From: Streptomyces sp. Z26
GTDB taxonomy: Bacteria; Actinomycetota; Actinomycetes; Streptomycetales; Streptomycetaceae
Direction: 5' to 3'
Length of the DNA stretch: 64,000 bases
Assembly: GCF_003665095.1 (NCBI RefSeq)
Contig: NZ_RCHV01000002.1
Location: 3,532,001-3,596,000 of the forward strand
A program made the position numbers and the translations under genes. The notes beneath the pieces are model-generated. The model ran no database searches, was not told the origin of the DNA, and saw only the letters and a list, made by a program, of their open reading frames with translations. Positions 1-8,544 of this stretch are shown here, in pieces (within the stretch, counting starts at the first letter, position 1; every line of letters starts with the position of its first letter).

Positions 1-21
1 GGGCGGCCGGGGCCGCCGTAG
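1..21 (+). CDS. Possible last codons of an upstream gene (partial)
   Basis: The first bases can be read as six codons followed by TAG at 19-21, 28 bases before the cobM start. A cobalamin methyltransferase such as cobL would fit this position, but six codons identify nothing. This is inference from position only. Confidence 0.2.
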   Translation, partial: GRPGPP

Positions 22-49
22 GCGAAGGGACCGGAGGCGGCGCGACACC

Positions 50-799
50 ATGACCGTGTACTTCATCGGCGCCGGACCGGGCGCCGCCGACCTGATCACC
101 GTGCGCGGCGCGCGTACGCTCGCCGCCTGCCACGTCTGCCTGTACGCGGGCAGCCTCGTACCGCCCGAACTGCTCGCCGAGTGCCCGCCCGGCGCACGCC
201 TCGTGGACACCGCGCAACTCGACCTGGACGAGATCACCGCCGAGTTCACGCGCGCGCACGCCGCCGGGCACGACGTGGCGCGGCTGCACTCCGGCGACCC
301 GTCCGTGTTCAGCGCCGTCGCGGAGCAGATGCGGCGGCTGGACGCGGCGGGCGTGCCGTACGAAGTGGTGCCGGGCGTGCCCGCGTTCGCCGCTGCCGCC
401 GCCGCCCTCAAGCGCGAACTGACCGTGCCCACGGTCGGGCAGACCGTCATCCTCACGCGCGTCGCCCAGCGTGCCACGGCCATGCCCGAGGGCGAGGACC
501 TGGCGACGCTCGGCCGCAGCGGCGCGCTCCTCGTACTGCACCTGGCGACCGGCTACGCCGACCGCGTCGCCGCCGAACTCCTCCCGCACTACGGCGCGGA
601 CTGCCCCGCCGCCGTCGTCGCCCTCGCCAGCCGCCCCGGCGAACTCGTCCTGCGCGGCACCCTCGCGGACATCGCCGACCAGGTCCGGGAGGCGGGCGTG
701 AAGCGTACGGCGGTGATCCTCGTCGGACGTACGCTCGCGGCGGAGCACTTCGGTGACAGCCACCTCTACTCGGCGGCGAGGCACCGACCGGGACGCTGA
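50..799 (+). CDS. cobM: Precorrin-4 C11-methyltransferase CobM
   Basis: Transfers a methyl group from S-adenosylmethionine to C11 of precorrin-4 in the aerobic corrin pathway; cytoplasmic. The 249-residue length is normal for the family. The SAM-binding loop GAGPGAADLI is at residues 7-16, the family segment YAGSLVPPELL follows at about 32-42, LHSGDPSVFSA is at 79-89 and VVPGVPAFAA at 106-115. ATG at 50 follows a GGAGG box. The gene points toward cobK, separated from it by a tandem-repeat spacer. Other corrin genes surround it, which removes most doubt about which tetrapyrrole methylase it is. Confidence 0.95.
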   Translation: MTVYFIGAGPGAADLITVRGARTLAACHVCLYAGSLVPPELLAECPPGARLVDTAQLDLDEITAEFTRAHAAGHDVARLHSGDPSVFSAVAEQMRRLDAAGVPYEVVPGVPAFAAAAAALKRELTVPTVGQTVILTRVAQRATAMPEGEDLATLGRSGALLVLHLATGYADRVAAELLPHYGADCPAAVVALASRPGELVLRGTLADIADQVREAGVKRTAVILVGRTLAAEHFGDSHLYSAARHRPGR

Positions 800-811
800 G
801 CTCGTCCGAGC

Positions 812-923
812 GTTCGCGGAGGAACGTTCGCGGAGGGGTCTCCGCAAACGGACCTTCGCGGAGGGTTCTTTGCGAAGAACCCTTTGCGGAGGGTTCTTCG
901 CGGACGACTCTTCGCGGACACTT
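812..923. repeat. Eight tandem 14-bp repeats between cobM and cobK
   Basis: Eight consecutive 14-bp units start at 812, 826, 840, 854, 868, 882, 896 and 910, with consensus near CTTCGCGGAGGGTT. The third and fifth units diverge most. The period is not a multiple of three, so this is not a coding repeat. Units four to six also form a perfect hairpin at 863-882: GGGTTCTT, loop TGCG, AAGAACCC. The array fills most of the 160-bp spacer. Confidence 0.9.
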
Positions 924-959
924 CCGTGCAGACGCCGCCCACCCACGAGAGGCCGCCGG

Positions 960-1832
960 ATGCCCGCCGCTCCCCGGACCCCCGAACCGTCGCCCCCCGC
1001 GCGGGAGGCGTTGCGACACGTGCTGATCCTCGGCGGTACGACCGAGGCGCGTCGTCTCGCCGAGGTGCTGCACGCCGACCACTCCGCCGCGGACGGCTCC
1101 GACCCGGACGGCGTCCGCGCGCGCGGTGGCGGGCTGCGGGTGACGACCTCCCTCGCGGGGCGCGTCGCCCGGCCCGTGCTGCCGCCCGGCGAGGCGCGGA
1201 CCGGTGGCTTCGGTGGCACCGAGGGGCTCGTACGCTGGCTGCGCGAGCACCACGTGCACGCACTTGTCGACGCCACCCACCCCTTCGCCGGGACGATCAG
1301 CCAGCACGCGGCCCGCGCCGCCGCTGCCGCCCGCGTCCCGCTGCTCGCCGTGCGCCGACCCGGCTGGGTCCCCGGCGAGGGCGACGACTGGCACCCGGTG
1401 GACTCCCTGGAGGAGGCCGCCGCGCTGCTCCCCACGCTGGGGCGGCGGGTGTTCCTGACGACGGGACGTACGGGACTCGCCGCGTTCACCGGGCCGGAAG
1501 GGCGGGACGGCCCGGACGGGCAGCACGGCCCGGACGGGCTGTGGTTCCTCGTACGGTCCGTGGACCCGCCGGAGGGCGAGCTGCCCGCGAACGCCGAAGT
1601 GCTGCTGGACCGCGGCCCGTTCACGCTCGACGGGGAACGCGCCCTGCTGCGCGCGCACCGCGTCGACGTGCTCGTCACCAAGGACAGCGGCGGCGCCGCC
1701 ACCGCCCCGAAGCTCACCGCCGCGCGCGAGGCGGGGCTGCCGGTGGTGGTCGTACGGCGGCCCGCGCCACCCGAGGGCGTACGGGCCGTGGCCACGGCCG
1801 AGGAGGCGGCCCGGTGGGTACGGGGCGGGTGA
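960..1832 (+). CDS. cobK: Precorrin-6A reductase CobK
   Basis: NADPH-dependent reduction of precorrin-6A to precorrin-6B. The protein is 290 aa from ATG 960, which follows GAGAGG. The dinucleotide-binding motif LILGGTTEARRL is at about residues 22-33. The family signature VDATHPFAGTIS is near 102-113, and the C-terminal TKDSGGAATAPKL carries conserved residues. Earlier in-frame starts would run through the 14-bp repeat array and lack homology. There is an Asp/Gly-rich low-complexity insert (GRDGPDGQHGPDG) in the middle. The gene converges on the aldo/keto reductase. Confidence 0.93.
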   Translation: MPAAPRTPEPSPPAREALRHVLILGGTTEARRLAEVLHADHSAADGSDPDGVRARGGGLRVTTSLAGRVARPVLPPGEARTGGFGGTEGLVRWLREHHVHALVDATHPFAGTISQHAARAAAAARVPLLAVRRPGWVPGEGDDWHPVDSLEEAAALLPTLGRRVFLTTGRTGLAAFTGPEGRDGPDGQHGPDGLWFLVRSVDPPEGELPANAEVLLDRGPFTLDGERALLRAHRVDVLVTKDSGGAATAPKLTAAREAGLPVVVVRRPAPPEGVRAVATAEEAARWVRGG

Positions 1833-1886
1833 GGCGGCGGGTCCGGCCCCACGCCCCCCGGCCCCTCCCGGCCCGCCCCGCCCGGC

Positions 1887-3008
1887 TCAGCGGCGCGGTT
1901 CCAGCCGCAGGTCGCCCGCCATCACCCGCCGGGTGTGCGCGCTGTCCAGCATGTCGTGCGGGTAGCCGAGGGTGACCGCTCCGGCGGCGTCGAGGCGTTC
2001 CAGCTGGTCGGCGGTGAACTCGACGTCCAGCGCGCCCAGGTTGTCGGCCAGCTGTGCCGGGGTGCGCGCGCCGACGACCGGTGCGGTCACCGCCGGGTTC
2101 TGGAGCGTCCAGGCCAGGCCGACCTGGGCGGGTGTGTGGCCGAGTTCCGCGGCGACCTCGCGTACGGCGTCGGCCACGGCGAGGTTGCGTTCGGTGACCG
2201 TGCCGAGGGCGAGGTTGAAGCCCTTGCGGGTGCTGTCGCCGGACGCCGCCCCGTCCCCCGTACCGGCCGCCCCGCTCCCCGTACCGGCCGTGTCCGCCGT
2301 ACCGCCCGCCCCCGCCGCGAGGTCCGCGCGGCTGTACTTGCCGGTGAGCACGCCGCCCGCCAGCGGCGAGTACGGAATCACGCCGAGCCCCATCTCCCGT
2401 GCCATGGGGATGAGTTCGCGTTCGGCGCCGCGCTCGACGAGGTTGTACTCGACCTCCAGCGCGACCAGCGGCGACCAGCCGCGCAGGTCCGCGATGGCTT
2501 GCATGCGCGCCACCTGCCAGGCCGGTGCGTTGGAGATCGCCACGTACAGCACCTTGCCCTGCCGTACGAGGTCGTCCAGGCCGCGCAGGATCTCCTCGAC
2601 GGGGGTGGTGAAGTCCCACACGTGCAGGTAGAGGAGGTCGAGGTAGTCGGTGTCCAGGCGGCGCAGGCTGGACTCGACCGAGGCGAGGAGGTTCTTGCGG
2701 TGCGCGCCGCCGGAGTTGGGGTCGCCGGGGCGGCGCAGCGTCGTGTACTTGGTGGCCAGTACGAGGCTCTCGCGGCGGTCGCGGGCGAATTCGCCCAGCA
2801 GGCGTTCGGAGGTGCCGTCGGTGTACGTGTCGGCGGTGTCGAGGAAGTTGCCCCCCTGCTCGACGTACTGGTCGAACAGCTTGCGCGCCTCGCCCCGTTC
2901 GGCGCCCCAGCCCCACTCTTCGCCGAAGGTCGCCGCGCCCAGCGCCAGCGGGGAGACGCGCAGTCCGGAGCGGCCCAGCAGCCGGTAGGTGTCGAGGGTG
3001 AGCGCCAT
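1887..3008 (-). CDS. Aldo/keto reductase
   Basis: NADPH-dependent oxidoreductase of the AKR superfamily, 373 aa, substrate unknown. The catalytic tetrad is recognisable: Asp57 and Tyr62 in FLDTADTY, Lys87 in LATKYTT and His129 in LYLHVWD. The C-terminal cofactor site contains VVGARTPAQL. ATG at 3008 is preceded on the minus strand by AGGAGGACACC, a strong ribosome site. A Gly/Thr/Ala-rich insert (about residues 225-250) interrupts the barrel in a loop after LTGKYSRADL. It is divergent from the MmyB-type regulator at 3238, its most likely controller. It does not belong to the corrin pathway. Confidence 0.9.
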   Translation of the reverse strand: MALTLDTYRLLGRSGLRVSPLALGAATFGEEWGWGAERGEARKLFDQYVEQGGNFLDTADTYTDGTSERLLGEFARDRRESLVLATKYTTLRRPGDPNSGGAHRKNLLASVESSLRRLDTDYLDLLYLHVWDFTTPVEEILRGLDDLVRQGKVLYVAISNAPAWQVARMQAIADLRGWSPLVALEVEYNLVERGAERELIPMAREMGLGVIPYSPLAGGVLTGKYSRADLAAGAGGTADTAGTGSGAAGTGDGAASGDSTRKGFNLALGTVTERNLAVADAVREVAAELGHTPAQVGLAWTLQNPAVTAPVVGARTPAQLADNLGALDVEFTADQLERLDAAGAVTLGYPHDMLDSAHTRRVMAGDLRLEPRR

Positions 3009-3237
3009 GGTGTCCTCCTGTGCTCGCGTACGTGGGGACGTACGTGTCGGTGTCGTTGCCGGGCACCACACTCCGGCCGCCGTGGGGTGGGGGGTAAGGG
3101 AAGCCGCTTCCTGGGAACACCGGTCCCACCCTCGCTGTTGGACCGGCCATGACGAAGGACCCTCCGGCCACGACGAAGGCCCCGCTGTGCCGCCCGGAAC
3201 GGCCGTGACCGCCGGACCCGCCGGGGCGGCGCCCGCC

Positions 3238-4068
3238 GTGGACACGGCGCGTGAGCTGGCCGCGTTCCTCCGGGGACGGCGCGAACGCCTCGACCCGGCG
3301 GACGTAGGCCTGCCGCCGCACGGCCGTTCCCGCCGCACCCCGGGGCTGCGCCGGGAGGAGGTCGCGGAGCTGGCCGGGGTCAGCGTCGACTACGTCGTAC
3401 GGCTGGAGCAGGCCCGCGGGCTGCGGCCCTCGGCGGACGTGGTCGAGGCGCTCGCCCGCGCGCTGCGGCTGACGCCGGAGGAGCGCGCGTACCTCTACGA
3501 CCTCACCCGGCACCGGCCCCGCGACCCCGAGGGGCCCGCCACGACCACGGCCGCGCCGCCCCTCGCCCGGCTCGTCGCGGACCTGTCACCGCTCCCGGCC
3601 ATGGTGATGAACCACCGCTACGACATCCTCGCCTGGAACGACCGGATGGCGTCCCTGCTCGTCGACTTCGGCACGCTGCCGCCCGCGCGGCGCAACGCGA
3701 TGTGGCTGTGCCTCGCCCACCCGCCGACCCGCGGCCTGTACGTCGACCGCGCGCGCGTCGTACGGGAGGGGGTCGCGCATCTGCGTACGGCGTGGGCCGC
3801 GCATCCCGACGACCGCGTGCTCGCCGGGCTGGTCGCCGAACTCTCCGAGCGGGACGAGGAGTTCGCGCGGCTGTGGGCCGAACGGGACGTGCGCGCCAAC
3901 GGGCGGGGCAGCAAGGCCATGCGGCACCCCGAAGTCGGGCCGCTCGCCGTGCACTTCGAGGTGCTGATGCCGCTCCGGAACACCGACCAGCGGCTGATGA
4001 TCTGCCGCGCGGCGGACGACGGCAGCCAGGCGGCGCTGGACCGGCTGCCGGTGGCGGCGGCGGCCTGA
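3238..4068 (+). CDS. Helix-turn-helix regulator, MmyB-like ligand-binding domain
   Basis: Transcription factor of the XRE/MmyB type, 276 aa if started at GTG 3238. The N-terminal HTH lies at about residues 5-75 and includes RSRRTPGLRREEVAELAGVS and VDYVVRLEQARG. The C-terminal domain begins near ATVMNHRYDILAWNDR-type sequence (here MVMNHRYDILAWND) and has the conserved NAMWLCLAHP region. The start is uncertain: in-frame GTGs at 3187 and 3205 are possible, and none has a convincing ribosome site. It is divergent from the aldo/keto reductase, the usual arrangement for this family, so control of that gene is inferred. Confidence 0.88.
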   Translation: MDTARELAAFLRGRRERLDPADVGLPPHGRSRRTPGLRREEVAELAGVSVDYVVRLEQARGLRPSADVVEALARALRLTPEERAYLYDLTRHRPRDPEGPATTTAAPPLARLVADLSPLPAMVMNHRYDILAWNDRMASLLVDFGTLPPARRNAMWLCLAHPPTRGLYVDRARVVREGVAHLRTAWAAHPDDRVLAGLVAELSERDEEFARLWAERDVRANGRGSKAMRHPEVGPLAVHFEVLMPLRNTDQRLMICRAADDGSQAALDRLPVAAAA

Positions 4069-4120
4069 CGCCGTTCCCGGCCCGCTCGGCCCCGGCGCCC
4101 GTACGCCGCCGGTGCCGTAC

Positions 4121-4152
4121 GCCCGTACGCCCGTACGCCCGTACGCTCGTAC
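4121..4152. repeat. Tandem 8-bp GCCCGTAC repeats between convergent genes
   Basis: Three exact GCCCGTAC units (4121-4144) and one GCTCGTAC variant (4145-4152) occupy the 104-bp space between two converging genes. Similar short CGTAC-containing repeats appear in many other spacers of this window. Confidence 0.85.
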
Positions 4153-4172
4153 GCCTGTGTGCCGTCCGCCCG

Positions 4173-5861
4173 TCAGCCGCCCGTCGGGCCGCCGTCCGCC
4201 GGGTAGCGGCGCGGGGTCCAGACCGTCTCCGTGCCGTCGCCGCGTCGCGTCACCCGGGTCTGCGACGAGCCGACGAGCAGGATGGTGCGCATGTCGACCT
4301 GCGCCGGGTCGAGTTCGGCCAGCCGCACGGTCCGTACGGACTCCTCCGGGCCGCCCACGTCGCGCGCCACGACGACGGGGGTGTCGGGGGCGCGGTGTTC
4401 CAGCAGCAGTTCGCGTGCCTTGCCGACCTGCCAACCGCGGCTGCGGGAACCGGGGTTGTAGAGCGCCACCGCCAGGTCCGCGGCGGCGACGGCGTGCAGG
4501 CGGCGTTCGATGACCTCCCACGGCTTGAGCCGGTCGGAGAGGGACAGCGCGGCGTAGTCGTGCCCGAGCGGGGCGCCCGCGCGCGCGGCGGCGGCGTGGG
4601 CGGCGGTCACGCCGGGCAGCACCCGTACGGGTACGTCCGCGTACGCGTCCTGCACCGCGACCTCCAACACGGCCGTCGCCATGGCGAACACCCCCGGGTC
4701 GCCGCCGGAGACGACGGCCACGCGGGCGCCGCGCCGGGCGAGTTCGAGGGCGAACTCGGCGCGTTCCGACTCCACCTTGTTGTCGGAGCCGTGCCGCCGC
4801 TGCCCGGGGCGTACGGGGACGCGGTCCAAGTACGTGGTGTAGCCGACGAGTTCGTCGGCCGCCGCCAGCGCGCCGCGCGTCTCGGGGGTGAGCCACAGCG
4901 GACCGGCGGGCCCGGTGCCCACGACGACCAACTCCCCACCGGCGGTGGCGGGTCGGCGGATTGCCGCGTCGTCGTCCGGCGCTGCCTCGGTCCGGTCGTC
5001 CGCCGCCTGCCGCGGTGGCGCGTCGGTGAGGCGGCTGGGCAGGACGGCGACGGAGAAGTACGGCACCGAGCCGGGGTCCGTGTCCGCGAGCCGCCCGGTG
5101 CGTTCCCCGGCCATCGTGGCCCGTTCCACGTACAGGGCGTCGTCCAGGCGCCCGGCGCGCTCCAACGCCCGCCGCACGTCGGGGAACGTACGGCCCAGCT
5201 TCATCACCACCGCCGTGTCCGTACCGGCCAGCCGCGCCGTCAACTCCTCCTCCGGCAGCGTGCCGGGAAGGATCGTCAGCACCTCCTCGGCCTCGACCAG
5301 GGGCGTGCCCAGCCGGGCGGCGGCGGCGCTCACGGAGGTGACGCCGGGGATGACCTCGGTCGGGTAGCGGTCGGCCAGCCGTTTGTGCATGTGCATGTAC
5401 GAGCCGTAGAACAGCGGATCGCCCTCGGCGAGCACCGCGACCGTCCGCCCGGCGTCGAGGTGCGCGGCGAGGCGGGCCGCCGCCTCGGTGTAGAACTCCT
5501 CCAACGCGCCCCGGTAGCCGCCGGGATGGTCGGTGCCCTCGGTGGTGACCGGGTAGACCAGCGCCTCCTCGACGTGGTCGGGGCGCAGGTGCTCGGCGGC
5601 GATGGCGCGGGCGATGGAACGGCCGTGGCGCGCGCTGTGGTACGCGATCACGTCCGCCTGCTCGATGGCCCGTACGGCGCGCACGGTCATCAGCGACGGG
5701 TCGCCGGGCCCGAGCCCGACGCCGTACAGCCGCCCGGAGCCCGTACCGCCGCTTCCCGTACCGCCGCTGTTCGTGCCGCCGCTTCCCGTGCCGCTGCCGC
5801 TGCCGCTGCCGCTGCCGCTTCCCGTGCCCGCCGCCCCCGGCGGGGTCCCGTGCGCGCTCAC
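4173..5861 (-). CDS. cobIJ: CobI-CobJ fusion: precorrin-2 C20- and precorrin-3B C17-methyltransferase
   Basis: Bifunctional SAM-dependent enzyme (562 aa) for two corrin-ring methylations. The N-terminal half is CobI-like ([19 protein letters not shown] at about 45-63, [35 protein letters not shown]). The second half, from about residue 313, is CobJ-like ([49 protein letters not shown]). GTG 5861 overlaps the cobH stop as GTGA, so translation is coupled. Residues 12-43 are an unusual Gly/Ser/Thr tract ahead of the first domain. CobI-CobJ fusions are common in actinomycetes. Confidence 0.93.
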   Translation of the reverse strand: MSAHGTPPGAAGTGSGSGSGSGSGTGSGGTNSGGTGSGGTGSGRLYGVGLGPGDPSLMTVRAVRAIEQADVIAYHSARHGRSIARAIAAEHLRPDHVEEALVYPVTTEGTDHPGGYRGALEEFYTEAAARLAAHLDAGRTVAVLAEGDPLFYGSYMHMHKRLADRYPTEVIPGVTSVSAAAARLGTPLVEAEEVLTILPGTLPEEELTARLAGTDTAVVMKLGRTFPDVRRALERAGRLDDALYVERATMAGERTGRLADTDPGSVPYFSVAVLPSRLTDAPPRQAADDRTEAAPDDDAAIRRPATAGGELVVVGTGPAGPLWLTPETRGALAAADELVGYTTYLDRVPVRPGQRRHGSDNKVESERAEFALELARRGARVAVVSGGDPGVFAMATAVLEVAVQDAYADVPVRVLPGVTAAHAAAARAGAPLGHDYAALSLSDRLKPWEVIERRLHAVAAADLAVALYNPGSRSRGWQVGKARELLLEHRAPDTPVVVARDVGGPEESVRTVRLAELDPAQVDMRTILLVGSSQTRVTRRGDGTETVWTPRRYPADGGPTGG

Positions 5862-6523
5862 TCCTCCTCGCTCGCGATCGCGTTGAGCGCCGCCGCCGCC
5901 ATGGCGCTGCCACCGCGGCGACCCCGTACGACGAGGTGCGGCACGCCCGCGGGGTGGGCCGCGAGGGCGTCCTTCGACTCGGCGGCGCCGACGAAGCCGA
6001 CGGGCACGCCGATCACGGCGGCGGGGCGCGGGGCTCCCGCGTCGATCAGTTCGAGGAGGCGGAAGAGGGCGGTCGGCGCGTTGCCGATCGCGACCACCGC
6101 GCCCGCCATGCGGTCGGGCCACAGCTCCAGGGCGGCGGCGCTGCGGGTGGTGCCGAGTTCGGCGGCGAGGGCGGGCACGGACGGGTCGTTGAGGGTGCAC
6201 ACCACGTCGTTGTCGGCGGGCAGCCGCTTGCGGGTGACGCCGCTGGCGACCATCGCCGCGTCGCACAGCAGCGGCGCGCCGTCGCGCAGCGCCTGCCGGG
6301 CGGCGGCCACCACGCCGGGCGCGTACCCGAGGTCGCGTACCAGGTCGACCATGCCGCACGCGTGGATCATCCGCACCGCGACCTGCGCGACGTCGGCGGG
6401 CAGCCCGGCGAGGTCGGCCTCCGCCCGGATGGTGGCGAAGGACTGCCGGTAGATCGCGGCGCCGTCCTTCTCGTACTCGTGGCGGAGGGGCGGGTCCTGG
6501 TACGGCATGGGTGGTTCGCTCAT
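5858..6523 (-). CDS. cobH: Precorrin-8X methylmutase CobH
   Basis: Moves the C11 methyl group to C12, converting precorrin-8X to hydrogenobyrinate. The protein is 221 aa. The family signature [17 protein letters not shown] is near the N-terminus, followed by RMIHACGM with the catalytic His, then [16 protein letters not shown], and [14 protein letters not shown] near the C-terminus. Two ATG starts are possible (6523 and 6508); the longer is given. It lies between cobG and cobIJ on the same strand, overlaps cobIJ by 4 bp, and is probably in one operon with them. Confidence 0.93.
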   Translation of the reverse strand: MSEPPMPYQDPPLRHEYEKDGAAIYRQSFATIRAEADLAGLPADVAQVAVRMIHACGMVDLVRDLGYAPGVVAAARQALRDGAPLLCDAAMVASGVTRKRLPADNDVVCTLNDPSVPALAAELGTTRSAAALELWPDRMAGAVVAIGNAPTALFRLLELIDAGAPRPAAVIGVPVGFVGAAESKDALAAHPAGVPHLVVRGRRGGSAMAAAALNAIASEEE

Positions 6524-6615
6524 CTCGGTGGGGTGCGCGGCCCGTCGGGGGTCCGCGGCCGGTGCGGGGTGGGCGGGGTCGGTGGGGTCGGTGGGTTCCA
6601 CGGGGTGGGCGGTGG

Positions 6616-8109
6616 TCACGGGGGCGGGCCCGTCGTACGGGCCGCCGCGACGGCCGCGGCGAGCCGCGCCGGGTCGGTCACGGCGGTGGCGGCCGGGGCG
6701 CGTACGGGGCCACCCACGACGGTGACGTCGTAGCCGCCCGGGGTGGCGACGACGTCCACCCAGGCGCCGCCCTGCGGGTGGCCGCAGCGGCGCTCGCACC
6801 CCGACCAGTGGACGGGCAGCGCGCGGGCCCCGGAGGGTTCGGCGGGTTCGGCGTCGGCCGCGCGTACGGCGTGACCGCGCACGTCCGTACGGGACTTGGC
6901 GCACCCCGGCCGCCCGGCGCAGGCCCCGACCCCGGCCAGGGGCGCGTACGGGCCGGTGACCAGCCCGGCGTCGGCCAGCTCCGCGAGCCGGTCCGGCGCC
7001 GTACGGGACGGGGCGCCGGGCAGGCCCGGTACGACGACGCCGCGCCACGGGGTGACGCGCAGCCGGCCGTCCCCGTCGCGCGCGGCGGTCGCGGCGAGCC
7101 GCCGCCACTGGTCGGTGGTGAGGCGGCCGAGGGGCGCGGTGACGCACAGGGCGGTACGGGCGGCGCGTGCCGTACGGGTGCCGGGTGCGCTGTCCGGGGC
7201 GGGGTGCAGGCCGGGGGCGGCGCCGGGCTCCCGTACGGCGTCCGGGGCGACTTGGGTGTGCGGTTCCGCCAACTCCCTTGCGGTGCGCAGGCGTCGGGTG
7301 ACGCCACGGGCCATGAGGGCGGCGGCGCCGGGCAGTTCGCGTACGCGCCAGCAGGGGGTGCCGCCGTCGCGGACGGCGGCGAGGAAGAGTTCGGCGGCGA
7401 GGAGGGCGGCGCGGGGGGCCTCGGCGGCGGATACGTGGAGGACGGCCGTGCCACCCGGCTCGTCCCGGCCCGGTCCGTGCCCCAGCCCGTCCCCCTGCCC
7501 CGAGGGTGTGTCCGGACTCACGCCGTCGATCCGCAGCTCGGCGGTTTCCGCGTCCCGTGCGACAAGTGTCACGTCCGCGCCGAGCGCCGCCACGTCGCCC
7601 CGGCCGTCGTCGCACGCGAAGAGGAAGCGGCCCGACAGCCCGGCCGCCGCCGCGCTCGCGCACAGCAGCCGGTCCAGCTCCCGTACCCAGGGGGCGACGT
7701 CGAGGTGCCCGCGGCCGTCGAGGCCGGAGAGGGGGGAGGCGACGATGTTGCGGACGCGTTCGTGGCGGGCGGAGGGGAGGAGTCCGATCTCCGCGAGGGT
7801 GTCGGCGAGTTCGCGACCGCACCCGTTGCTCCCGGCGTCACCGCCGAGCCCGCCCGTGTCCCCGCGACCGAGGCCGCGCAGCTGTACGTTGCCGCGCGAG
7901 GTGAGGTGCAGCGCACCGTCACCGAGCCGGTCCGCCGCGTCCGCCAGCGCGTCCGCCTGCGTGGCCGTGAGCAGGCCGCCGGGTATCCGTACGCGGGCGA
8001 GCGCGCCGTCGTCCGCCGTGTGCAGTCGCAACGTCCCCGGGCAGGCGTCGTCGCGCTCCCGGCGGGAGGCGGGCTCCCGGGGTGCGGACGGGGTGGGGAC
8101 GGCGGACAT
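6616..8109 (-). CDS. cobG: Precorrin-3B synthase CobG
   Basis: Fe-S/sirohaem-type oxygenase that forms precorrin-3B; this step marks the aerobic corrin route. The protein is 497 aa from ATG 8109 (ATGs at 8121 and 8130 are also in frame). It resembles nitrite/sulfite reductases in two halves: [13 protein letters not shown] near residue 70, [16 protein letters not shown], and the cluster cysteines in [14 protein letters not shown] and [12 protein letters not shown] near the C-terminus. It is slightly longer than usual because of Gly/Asp/Pro-rich linkers. First gene of cobG-cobH-cobIJ; divergent from cobN. Confidence 0.9.
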   Translation of the reverse strand: MSAVPTPSAPREPASRRERDDACPGTLRLHTADDGALARVRIPGGLLTATQADALADAADRLGDGALHLTSRGNVQLRGLGRGDTGGLGGDAGSNGCGRELADTLAEIGLLPSARHERVRNIVASPLSGLDGRGHLDVAPWVRELDRLLCASAAAAGLSGRFLFACDDGRGDVAALGADVTLVARDAETAELRIDGVSPDTPSGQGDGLGHGPGRDEPGGTAVLHVSAAEAPRAALLAAELFLAAVRDGGTPCWRVRELPGAAALMARGVTRRLRTARELAEPHTQVAPDAVREPGAAPGLHPAPDSAPGTRTARAARTALCVTAPLGRLTTDQWRRLAATAARDGDGRLRVTPWRGVVVPGLPGAPSRTAPDRLAELADAGLVTGPYAPLAGVGACAGRPGCAKSRTDVRGHAVRAADAEPAEPSGARALPVHWSGCERRCGHPQGGAWVDVVATPGGYDVTVVGGPVRAPAATAVTDPARLAAAVAAARTTGPPP

Positions 8110-8324
8110 GGCGGCGAGCATACCGACCATGTCCGGACCCGTACGGTCCGGATCTCGCCGCCCGCCCCGCGCGCACCTCCCCGCGCCCCGTGCCGCGATC
8201 GACCCCGCGTACGGCCCCGCCCCGGCCCCCGTACGGCACCCGCCCCGCGCCCGTCCCGCACCCCCGCCACCCCCCGTACCGGCCCCTCCGGCCCTGGTCC
8301 GCGCGCGGACCCCGGCGGCTACGA

Positions 8325-8455
8325 TGCCGGTGGCGGGCCTTCCGGTCCGCCACCGCCGGAGACGGCGGCAGGGGAGGAAGCCCGGTGCGATTCCGGCGCG
8401 GTCCCGCCACTGTGAACCCGGAGCGGTCGGCCGGGTGAGTCAGGAACTCCCGCAC
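8325..8455 (+). promoter_or_regulatory. Cobalamin riboswitch upstream of cobN
   Basis: The leader carries the conserved B12-riboswitch core: GAGGAAGCCCGGTGCGATTC at 8374-8393, then GCCACTGTGAACC, and the B12-box-like segment GTGAGTCAGGAACTCCC around 8435-8451. It ends about 90 bases before the cobN ATG. In this class, adenosylcobalamin binding represses the downstream gene, probably here by masking the ribosome site. Boundaries are approximate because no folding was computed. Confidence 0.9.
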
Positions 8456-8544
8456 CTTCCCCGCCCGGTGCCGTCCGCGCCGAGCCGGGGACAGCCCATG
8501 ACACCGCCCGGGGCGTGGACACCCCGAGGAAGGCCAGACGCCGC

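Noticed and set aside
812..923. CRISPR-like array
   Set aside because: The 14-bp units are directly adjacent with no spacers, no cas genes are nearby, and the unit is too short.
3702..6452. A 900-codon + strand open frame across the regulator and cobIJ/cobH
   Set aside because: It is antisense to cobIJ and cobH, spans three real genes and shows no protein-like motifs.
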